The position numbers were made by a program, and so were the translations under genes. A stretch of 64,000 nucleotides of DNA from Rubrivivax sp. (GTDB taxonomy: Bacteria > Pseudomonadota > Gammaproteobacteria > Burkholderiales > Burkholderiaceae_C): contig JAIXSE010000025.1 of assembly GCA_027484825.1 (NCBI GenBank), positions 186,001-250,000 on the forward strand, given 5' to 3'. The notes beneath the pieces are model-generated. The model was not told where the DNA came from, did not search any database, and saw only the letters and a list, made by a program, of their open reading frames with translations. Positions within the stretch are counted from its first letter, which is position 1; the number at the start of each line of letters is the position of its first letter. This document shows, piece after piece, positions 43,849 through 52,200 of this stretch.

Positions 43849-44772
43849 ATGGACCAACTGCAAGCCATCCGCGTTCTGGCGCGCGTCATCGAAACCGGCA
43901 GCTTCACCCGCGCGGCGGATTCGCTGAGCCTGCCCATCGCCACGGTGAGCAAGCTGGTGAGGGACCTGGAGTCGCATCTGGGCGTGCGGCTGCTGCAGCG
44001 CACCACCCGGCGGGTCACGGTGACCCCGGAAGGCGAGGCCTATTACGCCCGCAGCGGCCGCATCCTTCGCGATCTGGAGGACATCGACGGCGCCTTCAGC
44101 GCGGTTCGGGGCAAGCCGCGTGGGCAGCTGCGCATCGATGTGGGCGGATCCACCGCCCGCGACGTGCTCATCCCCTTGCTGCCGGATTTCGTCCGGCGCT
44201 TTCCGGACATCCGCATCGACCTGAGCGTGTCGGATCGGTCCGTGAACCTGATCGGTGACAACGTCGACTGCGTAATCCGGGGCGGGAGTCTGGCCAATTC
44301 CTCATTGGTGGCCAGGCCGCTGGGTGCGGCGGTCATGGTCACCTGCGCCTCGCCGCTGTATCTGAAGCAGGCCGGCGTCCCCAGCACACCGGACGAGTTG
44401 AAGAACGGCCACCGGCTGATCGCCTACCTGTCCAGCGACACCGGCCGGCCCTTCCCTTTCCGCTTCGAGCGGGAGGGAGACAAGACGGAGATCAAGCTGG
44501 ATCACCGCATCGGGGTGAATGAAAGCAACGCGCACCTGGCGGCCTGCATCGCTGGGCTGGGGATCGTGCAGACCTTCGGCTACGCCGCAGCGCAGGCCCT
44601 GCGTGAAGGGCGTCTGGTCGAAATCCTTCAACCGTGGCGCCCGTCGCCCTACCCGTTCCACGTGGTGTACCCGCAGGCGCGGCACGTCACGCCGCGCCTG
44701 CGCGTGTTCATGGACTGGCTGCTGGAGGTGTTCCCGCAGCCGCTGAGCCAGCCGGGCGCCCCAGCACATTGA
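43849..44772 (+). CDS. LysR family transcriptional regulator
   Basis: A 307-residue LysR regulator with an HTH at residues 5-60 (QAIRVLARVIETGSFTRAA; ATVSKLVRDLESHLGVRLLQR) and a C-terminal effector domain. It belongs to the subfamily with TRRVTVTPEGEAYYAR and DVGGSTARDVLIPLL. It is divergent from the SDR gene and probably regulates it. Its 3' end overlaps the convergent MBL-fold gene by 65 bp. Confidence 0.93.
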   Translation: MDQLQAIRVLARVIETGSFTRAADSLSLPIATVSKLVRDLESHLGVRLLQRTTRRVTVTPEGEAYYARSGRILRDLEDIDGAFSAVRGKPRGQLRIDVGGSTARDVLIPLLPDFVRRFPDIRIDLSVSDRSVNLIGDNVDCVIRGGSLANSSLVARPLGAAVMVTCASPLYLKQAGVPSTPDELKNGHRLIAYLSSDTGRPFPFRFEREGDKTEIKLDHRIGVNESNAHLAACIAGLGIVQTFGYAAAQALREGRLVEILQPWRPSPYPFHVVYPQARHVTPRLRVFMDWLLEVFPQPLSQPGAPAH

Positions 44773-45625
44773 GCGGAATCTTCAGATAACTCACGCCGTC
44801 CTGCTCCGCCGGCGGCATCTGTCCGGCGCGGATGTTCACCTGCAGCGACGGCAGGATGAGGGTGGGCACCTCGAGCGTGGCGTCCCGCGCGGTGCGCATG
44901 CGCACGAACTCGTCCTCGCTGACACCATCGTGCACATGGATGTTGCGGGCCCGCTGCTCGGCGACGGTGGTCTCCCAGGCGGGCGCGCGGCCCGCGGGCG
45001 GATAGTCGTGGCAGACAAACACGCGGGTCCGCTCCGGCAAGGCCAGCAGACGGCGCACCGACCGGTAGAGCTGCCGGGCATCGCCACCGGGGAAATCCGC
45101 GCGCGCCGTGCCGACATCGGGCATGAAGAGCGTGTCGCCCACAAAGGCCGCATCGTCCATCAGATAGGCCATGTCCGCCGGGGTGTGCCCCGGCACCAGC
45201 ACCGCCTGCGCTTCCATCTGGCCGATGGTGAAGATCTCGCCGTCCCGGAACAGATGATCGAACTGGGTGCCGTCCGGGATGAAGTGGCGGTCCAGGTGGT
45301 AGAGGCGCTTGAAGGTGCTCTGCACCTGCGTGATCTGCTCACCAATCGCGATACGGCCGCCCACCTGCTCCCGGATGTAGTGCGCGCCCGAGAGATGGTC
45401 CGCATGGGCATGGGTCTCCAGGATCCATTGCACCGTCAGGTCGTTGTGGCGGATGTAGGCCAGCAGCCGGTCCGCCTGTTGGGTGGCGGTGCGGCCCGAC
45501 TTCATGTCGAAGTCCAGCACCGGATCGATCACGGCTGCGCAGCGGGTGGCGTTGTCGCTGACGACGTAGGAGACGGTCCAGGTGCTGTCGTCGAAAAATG
45601 CTTGCACGGTGGCACGAGCGGACAT
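44708..45625 (-). CDS. MBL-fold metallo-hydrolase, persulfide dioxygenase-like (Blh/ETHE1 type)
   Basis: A 305-residue enzyme with the metal motif T-H-A-H-A-D-H (71-77) and further ligands in VPGHTPADMAY (His147), FVGDTLF (Asp164) and VFVCHDY (His206). It matches the ETHE1-like dioxygenases that oxidise glutathione persulfide, and the Blh group linked to BigR-type regulators. It is divergent from the ArsR repressor gene with an operator-like gap. The ATG at 45625 follows GAAGGAG; a GTG three bases earlier is out of favour. A Gly/Pro/Ala-rich tail overlaps the LysR gene. Confidence 0.88.
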   Translation of the reverse strand: MSARATVQAFFDDSTWTVSYVVSDNATRCAAVIDPVLDFDMKSGRTATQQADRLLAYIRHNDLTVQWILETHAHADHLSGAHYIREQVGGRIAIGEQITQVQSTFKRLYHLDRHFIPDGTQFDHLFRDGEIFTIGQMEAQAVLVPGHTPADMAYLMDDAAFVGDTLFMPDVGTARADFPGGDARQLYRSVRRLLALPERTRVFVCHDYPPAGRAPAWETTVAEQRARNIHVHDGVSEDEFVRMRTARDATLEVPTLILPSLQVNIRAGQMPPAEQDGVSYLKIPLNVLGRPAGSAAAGTPPAASP

Positions 45626-45633
45626 CACATCTC

Positions 45634-45676
45634 CTTCAATCTATTGATTGATAGTTTATTGATTGATATATTGAAG
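45634..45676. promoter_or_regulatory. Palindromic AT-rich operator between MBL and arsR genes
   Basis: An inverted repeat CTTCAAT (45634-45640) and ATTGAAG (45670-45676) frames two direct copies of TATTGATTGATA (45642-45653 and 45657-45668). A local dyad TCAATC-TATT-GATTGA (45636-45651) is visible too. This is the likely binding site of the BigR-type repressor, controlling both directions from a 72-bp gap. Confidence 0.7.
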
Positions 45677-45697
45677 TCAAGTTCACGGAGCTTCTCC

Positions 45698-46060
45698 ATG
45701 CTGACCTCTCCATCGCCCGAATCAGTCGGCACCGCCGATCCTGAAGTTCCTCCGCATGCGCTGGACATCGAAGCCCTGCGCGCCGCCGCCGGTCCGGCGG
45801 TGAAGGCGCTCAAGGTGATGGCCAATGAAGACCGGTTGCTGCTGCTGTGCCAGTTGTCACAGGGTGAGATGAGTGTCGGCGAACTGGAGGCGGCCTTGGG
45901 CATTCATCAACCCACCTTGTCCCAGCAACTGGGGGTGCTGCGCAATGAAGGCGTGGTGACCACCCGGCGAGACGGCAAGCGCATCTGCTACAGCCTGGCC
46001 GACCCGCGCCTGCTGCAGCTCATGCAGCTGATGCATGCGCTGTACTGCCCCAAGGACTGA
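45698..46060 (+). CDS. bigR: ArsR family repressor, BigR/SqrR type
   Basis: A 120-residue winged-helix repressor. The DNA-reading segment is VGELEAALGIHQPTLSQQLGVLRNEGVV. Cys51 (LLLLCQL) and Cys117 (ALYCPK) are 66 residues apart, the same spacing as the persulfide-sensing pair of BigR and SqrR; Cys97 is extra. Reactive sulfur probably forms a disulfide or tetrasulfide that releases DNA. The ATG at 45698 has GGAG upstream. It is followed after 3 bp by pmpA-like and pmpB-like genes. Confidence 0.85.
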   Translation: MLTSPSPESVGTADPEVPPHALDIEALRAAAGPAVKALKVMANEDRLLLLCQLSQGEMSVGELEAALGIHQPTLSQQLGVLRNEGVVTTRRDGKRICYSLADPRLLQLMQLMHALYCPKD

Positions 46061-46063
46061 CCC

Positions 46064-46513
46064 ATGACGCTGGACCTGGCTTCCTTCACCCCCTGGACGT
46101 CGCTGGCCGGTGGCGTGCTCATCGGCGTGGCGGCGGCGATGCTGGCGCTGCTCAATGGTCGGATCGCCGGCATCAGCGGCATCGTCGGTGGGCTGCTGTC
46201 GCCGCGTCCGCAGGAGACCTCCTGGCGGCTGGCCTTTGTGCTGGGCCTGATGGCCTCGCCGGCGGTCTACGCCTGGGGGGCGACCCTGCCCGAGCTGTCC
46301 ATGCAGGCGAGCGGGCCATGGCTGGTGGCGGCCGGACTGCTGGTGGGCATCGGCACCCGGTATGCATCCGGCTGCACCAGCGGGCATGGCGTCTGCGGAC
46401 TGTCGCGCCGGTCGCCGCGCTCGCTGGCTGCCACGCTCGCCTTCATGGGTGCCGGCTTTGTGACCGTCTTCATCGTCCGCCACCTGCTGGCATTTGGACC
46501 GGAGCTGCCATGA
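46064..46513 (+). CDS. YeeE/YedE family half-transporter, first subunit
   Basis: A 149-residue membrane protein with four predicted helices of the YeeE/YedE fold, which imports thiosulfate or other sulfur compounds. The characteristic Cys motif is RYASGCTSGHGVCGLSR, with GRIAGISGIVGGLL in the first half. With the next gene it makes a two-gene split version (PmpA/PmpB style). It is encoded 3 bp after the BigR-type repressor and is likely repressed by it. Confidence 0.88.
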   Translation: MTLDLASFTPWTSLAGGVLIGVAAAMLALLNGRIAGISGIVGGLLSPRPQETSWRLAFVLGLMASPAVYAWGATLPELSMQASGPWLVAAGLLVGIGTRYASGCTSGHGVCGLSRRSPRSLAATLAFMGAGFVTVFIVRHLLAFGPELP

Positions 46514-46935
46514 GCCTCTTCACTGCCTTGCTCGCCGGGCTTGTGTTCGGACTGGGCCTGCTGCTGTCCGGCATGGCGTCGCCGGCCAAGGTGCTCGGTT
46601 TTCTGGACCTGGCCGGGGCGTGGGATCCGTCCCTGGCGCTGGTGATGCTGGGGGCCATCAGCGTCGGGCTGATCGCATTCGGTGTGGCCGGGCGGCGGTC
46701 CCGCTCGCTGCTGGACCTGCCGATGCAGCTTCCGTCCCAGCGCAGCATCGATCGACGGCTCATCGGCGGCAGTGTGCTGTTCGGCATCGGCTGGGGCCTG
46801 GCCGGGTTCTGCCCCGGACCGGCCCTGGTGGCGCTGGGCACGGGCAGCGGGCCGGCGCTGGTGTTTGTGGGGGCCATGCTGGTCGGCATGAAGGGGGTCG
46901 ACTGGCTGGAACGACGGCGCTCGCCCTCCCCCTGA
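46510..46935 (+). CDS. YeeE/YedE family half-transporter, second subunit
   Basis: A 141-residue membrane protein of DUF6691/YeeE type. It has GLVFGLGLLLSGMASPAKVLGFLD and the C-terminal GIGWGLAGFCPGPALVALG with its conserved Cys. Its start overlaps the first subunit's stop by four bases, indicating coupled translation. Together the two halves resemble one full YeeE. It ends 132 bp before the convergent ModE-like gene. Confidence 0.88.
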   Translation: MSLFTALLAGLVFGLGLLLSGMASPAKVLGFLDLAGAWDPSLALVMLGAISVGLIAFGVAGRRSRSLLDLPMQLPSQRSIDRRLIGGSVLFGIGWGLAGFCPGPALVALGTGSGPALVFVGAMLVGMKGVDWLERRRSPSP

Positions 46936-47067
46936 ATGGCCGTTCGCCGCTTGACGGGCGCTGCCGGGACCGGCCCGCCTGCCACCGGTCATGGGTCGCC
47001 GGTCACCAGCCATCAGTTGCCTGCAAACGTGCGCCCGCAGAGTTCTGCCGGGCGGCTCGCTCCCGCC

Positions 47068-47436
47068 TCAATCCGCCAGCATCTTCATCAGTTCCCCGAT
47101 ATCGCTGGCGCAATGCGCCTGCGCCCGTGCCTCGATCTGCCGGTACAGCGTCACCAGCGCACGGCCGCTGGCCGTCAGCACACTGCCGCCGCCTTGGGCG
47201 CCCCCGGCGGCCGTGGCCACCGCCGGCTCGCGCAGCGACTGATTCAGCTCATCGATCAGCAACCAGGCCCGCCGATAGGACATGCCCAGGGCCTTGGCCG
47301 CTGCGGTGATGGAGCCGGCCTCATCCAGCGCCTCCAGCAACGCGATCTTGCCGGGTCCGATGGCCACCAGCTCGCCCTGCGTGATGCGCATGCGCAGCTT
47401 GAAGACCGGCTGGGGCACAGGCTTTGGCGCGCTCAT
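47068..47436 (-). CDS. modE: ModE-like winged-helix regulator (DNA-binding domain only)
   Basis: A 122-residue LysR-type HTH protein that matches the N-terminal half of ModE: GPGKIALLEALDEAGSITAAAKALGMSYRRAWLLIDELNQ (start 27), where SYRRAW is diagnostic, then VLTASGRALVTLYRQIEARA. The C-terminal molybdate-binding TOBE/MopI domains are absent, so it cannot bind molybdate in the usual way. It overlaps the stop of the GGDEF gene as ATGA. It may act on the candidate box near modA, 4.5 kb away. Confidence 0.83.
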   Translation of the reverse strand: MSAPKPVPQPVFKLRMRITQGELVAIGPGKIALLEALDEAGSITAAAKALGMSYRRAWLLIDELNQSLREPAVATAAGGAQGGGSVLTASGRALVTLYRQIEARAQAHCASDIGELMKMLAD

Positions 47437-49595
47437 CCCCAGGGCGTTTCCGTCGATGCCGGTGCCGCTGGCGGCGCCATGTGCCAACGCCCGCGACCGG
47501 CCGCCTTGGCGGCATACAGCGCGTCATCCGCGCGGGCCAGGAAGGCCACGTCGCTTTCGGCGTCCGCCGTCGTGCAGGCCACGCCGATGCTGGTGGACAG
47601 CTGCACGGCGGATCCCATCACCTCCAGCGGCGCCTGCACGGCGGCGAGCAGCTTCTGAGCCAGCACTCCGGCCTCGGCAGCGTCGTTCAGGTTCTCCACG
47701 ATCAGCACGAACTCGTCGCCCGCCAGGCGGCACAGCACGTCGGTCTCCCGCACGGCGCTGCGCACCCGCGCTGCAAAAGTCTGGAGCACCACATCGCCGG
47801 CCGCATGGCCCAGGGTGTCGTTGATCTGCTTGAAGCGGTCCAGGTCCATGAACATCAGCGCCAGTATCTGCCCGCTGCGGCGGGCGCGGGCCAGGGCCTC
47901 GGACAGGCGCTGATCAAACTGGCGCCGGTTGGGCAGTCCTGTCAGCGGGTCGACCCGGCTCAGTTGGTCCAGCTCCCGCTCCACCTGCTTGAAGGCGGTC
48001 ACATCGGTGCTGAGGGTGTAGACCCCCGCCACCGTGCCGTCCGCGCGCAGATCGGGCACATATTCGGTCAGCAGGTCCCGCATCACACCGTTGGATTCCG
48101 AGCGCGTCTCAAAGCGCTGCCGCACGCCGGCCAGCGCGCCCTTGAGCGCCGGCTGGCGCTGCTCGTACAGCACCGGGCCGATGGTCTCCAGCAGCGTCTT
48201 GCCGATGACCGCGTCCGGCTCGGTCCCCAGCCAGGTGCGGAAGGTGGCGTTGAGGAAACGCAGTCGCTGCTGGTCGTCGATGTAGGAGATCAGCACCGGC
48301 AGGTTGTCGGTGATGGTGCGCAGCCGGCGTTCGCTGGCTTCCTGGCGCTGCATCGCATCTTCCAGCGCCAGCGTGCGGGAGCGCACCCGCTCCTCCAGCG
48401 ACGCATTGAGCTGCGCCAGGGAGGCCTCCTGCTGGGCCTGGCGCCGGGCCAGCTCGGTCAGCGCATGTGAGAGCACGGCCGCTTCACGATAGCCGCCCAC
48501 CTGCGGCAGGGCCTCGTCAGTGAGGTGCTGCCGCCGTGCAATGGCGCGCGACAGCTGCTTCAGCGGCTGGGCCAGCCGACGCGCCTGCCACCAGCACAGC
48601 GGCACGGCCAGCGCCATCAGGATGAGCGCCGTGTAGAAAATCTGGCGGCGCAGACGGTAGTAGTCCTCCAGCGCAACGCTCACCGGCTGGCGCACCATGA
48701 CTGTCCAGCCCAGGCCCGGATAAGGCCCATAGCCCTGGGTCGGCACGGCCACGGCGAAATAGTCGGTGCCGTCGTAGGTCTGACGCCGCAGCGCGGGGGA
48801 CGAGGCGTCCAGCATGGGCAGCTTCTTGCCTTCCATGTTGGCGGGTCCCAGGATGACCGCGCCGTCCCGCGACAGAATCAGCGCATCCGCCTGATGGCTC
48901 GCCATGGTGGCGTCAATCAGCTCCGCCTTGATCTGCCGGGCCCAGCTCCAGCTGAGGTGGGCGCCGAACACGCCGCGCGGCTGGCCGTTGTTGTCCATCA
49001 GCGGAATGGCGAAGTCCACGAATCGCCAAGGGTCGCTCTGGCGCGGCAGCAGGCGCTCCAGCAGCACGGCCGAATGCACATCGCCCACAAACGGCCCGCG
49101 CTGGGCGCCCTGGAACCAGGGGCGCTGCGACACATTCACCCCGTCCAGCAATCCGCCAGCGGCGGCCAGCACCTTGCCTTGCGGGTCGGCCACGCCGAGC
49201 CACGCGAAATGGTCAAAGCCGATCTGGATCTGATCCAGCGCCCGGCGCATGTCGGCTGGGCTGCCGCCGCGGAAGGTGTCCAGCTGGGCCAGCACCCTCA
49301 CCTCCTTGAACTGCTGGGCCATGCCGCGGTCCAGCGCGTCGCGGAAGTCAATGCCCACCTGCCGCAGCGACTGCACCGCCCGGCGCTCCGCATGGGCGCG
49401 GGCAAAGGTTTCGATCAGCACCGCCGACGCCAGGATCGCCACCGCAACGGCCGTCAGCACCACGGCCGTCAGCCAGCGGCCCATGGAGGCCCGTGAGCCC
49501 CGCTCGGGGACAAAACGGTCCTCCTCGCTCTGGGCAGGGGTCGCGGCAGGGGCCGCAGAGGTGCTTGCGGCTTCGGCCAGGGTCGGAGTCTGCAT
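47433..49595 (-). CDS. Membrane diguanylate cyclase with CACHE, PAS and GGDEF domains
   Basis: A 720-residue protein. TM1 (about 42-62) and TM2 (about 319-337) flank a periplasmic dCACHE sensor (about 65-315), typical of small-molecule or amino acid sensing. A coiled coil (380-420), a PAS domain (421-540; TITDNLPVLISYIDDQQRLRF) and a GGDEF domain (545-710) follow. The signature is AGDEF (625-629), with Ala in the first Gly position, but it keeps the RxxD site RETD (616-619). Such A-variants can be active. The ATG at 49595 is used; longer N-terminal choices lack support. The ModE-like gene follows with an ATGA overlap. Confidence 0.92.
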   Translation of the reverse strand: MQTPTLAEAASTSAAPAATPAQSEEDRFVPERGSRASMGRWLTAVVLTAVAVAILASAVLIETFARAHAERRAVQSLRQVGIDFRDALDRGMAQQFKEVRVLAQLDTFRGGSPADMRRALDQIQIGFDHFAWLGVADPQGKVLAAAGGLLDGVNVSQRPWFQGAQRGPFVGDVHSAVLLERLLPRQSDPWRFVDFAIPLMDNNGQPRGVFGAHLSWSWARQIKAELIDATMASHQADALILSRDGAVILGPANMEGKKLPMLDASSPALRRQTYDGTDYFAVAVPTQGYGPYPGLGWTVMVRQPVSVALEDYYRLRRQIFYTALILMALAVPLCWWQARRLAQPLKQLSRAIARRQHLTDEALPQVGGYREAAVLSHALTELARRQAQQEASLAQLNASLEERVRSRTLALEDAMQRQEASERRLRTITDNLPVLISYIDDQQRLRFLNATFRTWLGTEPDAVIGKTLLETIGPVLYEQRQPALKGALAGVRQRFETRSESNGVMRDLLTEYVPDLRADGTVAGVYTLSTDVTAFKQVERELDQLSRVDPLTGLPNRRQFDQRLSEALARARRSGQILALMFMDLDRFKQINDTLGHAAGDVVLQTFAARVRSAVRETDVLCRLAGDEFVLIVENLNDAAEAGVLAQKLLAAVQAPLEVMGSAVQLSTSIGVACTTADAESDVAFLARADDALYAAKAAGRGRWHMAPPAAPASTETPWG

Positions 49596-49791
49596 GCCGC
49601 ATTGTGACGAGTTGCCACGGGCCGACGCAACGCGGGATAGTGCCAGCGCACCACACCGGCGCCTGTGTGCACCGGCACACATTGAGCGATCGCCAAGCGC
49701 ACCAATTTCGGTCATGCTGGGGTGCCCCACACTGGGCACGCCCCTTGCAATCCCCCGGACCGGCCTCTCATGGCCCGTCTCTGGAGCCTTC

Positions 49792-51231
49792 ATGCATGCG
49801 CTGACCCTGCCGCCTTCCGGCCATTACGACGAAATGTTGCTGCAAAGTGGTGCCATCCGGCCCAGTTACCAGGCATTCGCGGAGTGGCTGCACGCACAGA
49901 CCCCGGACGCCCTGGCCAAGAAGCGGTCCGAAGCGGCCCTGCTGTTCCACAAGGTCGGCATCACCTTCGCCGTGTATGGGGACGAGGCCGGCGCGGAGCG
50001 GTTGATCCCCTTCGACACCGTTCCCCGCATCGTGCCGGCGGACGAGTGGGCGATGCTGGAAAAAGGGCTGCGCCAGCGCGTCAATGCCCTCAACCGCTTC
50101 CTCTGGGACATCTATCACGACCATGAAATCGTCAAGGCCGGTCTGATCCCGGCCGAGCAGATCTTCGCCAATGCCCAGTACCAGCCCGCCATGCAGGGGC
50201 TGGACCTGCCGCTGGGGGTCTACGCCCACATCACCGGGGTGGACCTGATCCGGCATGCCGACGGCGGGTACTACGTGCTGGAGGACAACCTGCGGGTGCC
50301 CTCCGGCGTGAGCTACATGCTGGAAAACCGCAAGATGATGATGCGGCTGTTCCCGGAGCTGTTCGCGCGCTACTCCATCGCCCCGGTGGCCCACTACCCG
50401 GCCTTGCTGCTGACAACGCTGCGCCAGGCCAGCCCCGCAGAAAATCCAACGGTTGTGGTGCTGACCCCCGGCCCCTTCAATTCCGCCTACTTTGAACACG
50501 CCTTCCTGGCGCAGCAGATGGGCGTGGAGCTGGTGGAAGGCCAGGACCTGTTCGTGAAGGACGGCTTCGTCTTCATGCGCACGACCGTCGGCCCCAAGCG
50601 GGTGGATGTGATCTACCGCCGCATCGACGACGCCTTCCTGGACCCGCTCGCCTTCCGCGCCGACTCGATGCTGGGCGTGCCCGGGCTGCTGTCGGTCTAC
50701 AAGCAGGGCCATGTGGTGCTGGCCAATGCCATCGGCACCGGCGTGGCGGACGACAAGTCCATCTACCCCTATGTGCCGGACATGATCCGCTTCTACCTCG
50801 GCGAAGAACCCATCCTGCACAACGTGCCGACCTGGCAGTGCCGCAAGCCGCAGGACCTGGATCATGTGCTGAACCACATGGCCGACCTGGTGGTGAAGGA
50901 AGTGCACGGAGCGGGCGGCTACGGCATGCTGGTGGGCCCGGCCGCCACCGCCGCCGAGGTGGCCGACTTCAAGGAGCGGGTGAAGGCCAATCCGTCCAAC
51001 TACATTGCGCAGCCGACGCTGTGCCTGTCCAGCTGCCCGACCTTCGTGGAACGCGGCATCGCGCCGCGCCACATCGACCTGAGACCGTTTGTGCTGTCCG
51101 GGCGGGAGGTGAACATGGTGGCGGGCGGCCTGACGCGGGTGGCCCTGAAGGCCGGCTCGCTGGTGGTGAATTCGTCGCAGGGCGGCGGCACCAAGGACAC
51201 CTGGATCCTCGAGAGGAGCGCCGCATGCTGA
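49792..51231 (+). CDS. Circularly permuted ATP-grasp type 2 protein
   Basis: First gene of the Anbu operon, 479 residues. It has the CP_ATPgrasp_2 landmarks VNALNRFLWDIYHDHEIVKAG, GYYVLEDNLRVPSGVSYMLENR, VVLTPGPFNSAYFEH, and a late YGMLVGPAA with VNSSQGGGTKDTW. Such proteins are predicted amide- or peptide-bond ligases with an ATP-grasp fold. The ATG at 49792 gives the known N-terminus, 196 bp from the divergent GGDEF gene. Its stop overlaps the alpha-E start by seven bases. Confidence 0.93.
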   Translation: MHALTLPPSGHYDEMLLQSGAIRPSYQAFAEWLHAQTPDALAKKRSEAALLFHKVGITFAVYGDEAGAERLIPFDTVPRIVPADEWAMLEKGLRQRVNALNRFLWDIYHDHEIVKAGLIPAEQIFANAQYQPAMQGLDLPLGVYAHITGVDLIRHADGGYYVLEDNLRVPSGVSYMLENRKMMMRLFPELFARYSIAPVAHYPALLLTTLRQASPAENPTVVVLTPGPFNSAYFEHAFLAQQMGVELVEGQDLFVKDGFVFMRTTVGPKRVDVIYRRIDDAFLDPLAFRADSMLGVPGLLSVYKQGHVVLANAIGTGVADDKSIYPYVPDMIRFYLGEEPILHNVPTWQCRKPQDLDHVLNHMADLVVKEVHGAGGYGMLVGPAATAAEVADFKERVKANPSNYIAQPTLCLSSCPTFVERGIAPRHIDLRPFVLSGREVNMVAGGLTRVALKAGSLVVNSSQGGGTKDTWILERSAAC

Positions 51232-52193
51232 GCCGTACCGCCGCGCAGCTCTACTGGATGAGCCGCTATCTGGAGCGGGCCGAGAACCTGGTCCGCATGC
51301 TGGATGTGACGCACTCGCTCTCCCTGCTGCCGCAAAGCCGGGGTGCCGTGACCGAGCTGGCCGCCCCGCTGGCCGTGACCGGCACGCTCGAAGCCTTCCA
51401 GGCCCGGCTGCCGCGGCTCAGCGCCGAGGAGCTGTTCCGCTTCATGGGCATTGATCTGGAGAATCCGGCGTCGGTGCTGTCCTGCATTCGTCAGGCACGG
51501 GAGAACGCCCACGCGGTGCGCGGACAGATCACCGCCGAAATGTGGGAGGCGATCAACACCAGCTGGCTGGAAGCCCGCGAACTGGCCCGGCGCGGGGTGG
51601 TGGACCCGTCCTCCTTCTTCGACTGGGTGAAGGAGCGCTCCCACCTCTTCCGCGGCGCCACCTATGGCACGCTGCAGCGCAACGACGCCTACTGCTTCAT
51701 CCGGCTGGGCACCTTCATCGAGCGGGCCGACAACACGGCGCGGCTGCTGGATGTGAAGTCGCAGCTGATCGCCCCGGCGGTGGACTCACTGGCGCCGGTG
51801 GACGTGCCCAGCGAAAGCGCTCCCGACTTCTATGCCTGGAATGCGCTGCTGCGCTCGCTCTCGGCCTTCGAGGCCTACCATGCGGCCTATCGCGACAGCC
51901 TCAACGGCCGCCGCGTGACCGAGCTGCTGATCCTGCGCCCTGACGTGCCCCGCTCGCTGCGCGCCTGCTGCGACGAGATCCGGTCCATCCTGCCGCAGAT
52001 CGAATCGCGCGAAGGGGCGCTGGATGCGGGCCGCATCGTCAAGCAGCTGGCCGGTGAACTGGCGCTGCGGCTGGAATACGGCTCGGTGGACGAGATCCTG
52101 GCCGCCGGTCTGCACCCGTGGCTGACCGGCTTCCTGGAAGACTCCGCCCGCCTGGGCGTGGCCATCCAGCGGGCCTACTTCGAGGCGCAGTGA
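51225..52193 (+). CDS. Alpha-E domain protein (DUF403)
   Basis: An all-helical protein of 322 residues with the family start SRTAAQLYWMSRYLERAENL and conserved LGTFIERADNTARLLDVK. It always accompanies the ATP-grasp protein and is thought to function with it as one enzyme, with no known assay. Its translation is coupled to the ATP-grasp gene by a 7-bp overlap. The transglutaminase gene follows after 7 bp. Confidence 0.94.
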   Translation: MLSRTAAQLYWMSRYLERAENLVRMLDVTHSLSLLPQSRGAVTELAAPLAVTGTLEAFQARLPRLSAEELFRFMGIDLENPASVLSCIRQARENAHAVRGQITAEMWEAINTSWLEARELARRGVVDPSSFFDWVKERSHLFRGATYGTLQRNDAYCFIRLGTFIERADNTARLLDVKSQLIAPAVDSLAPVDVPSESAPDFYAWNALLRSLSAFEAYHAAYRDSLNGRRVTELLILRPDVPRSLRACCDEIRSILPQIESREGALDAGRIVKQLAGELALRLEYGSVDEILAAGLHPWLTGFLEDSARLGVAIQRAYFEAQ

Positions 52194-52200
52194 GGCGCTC

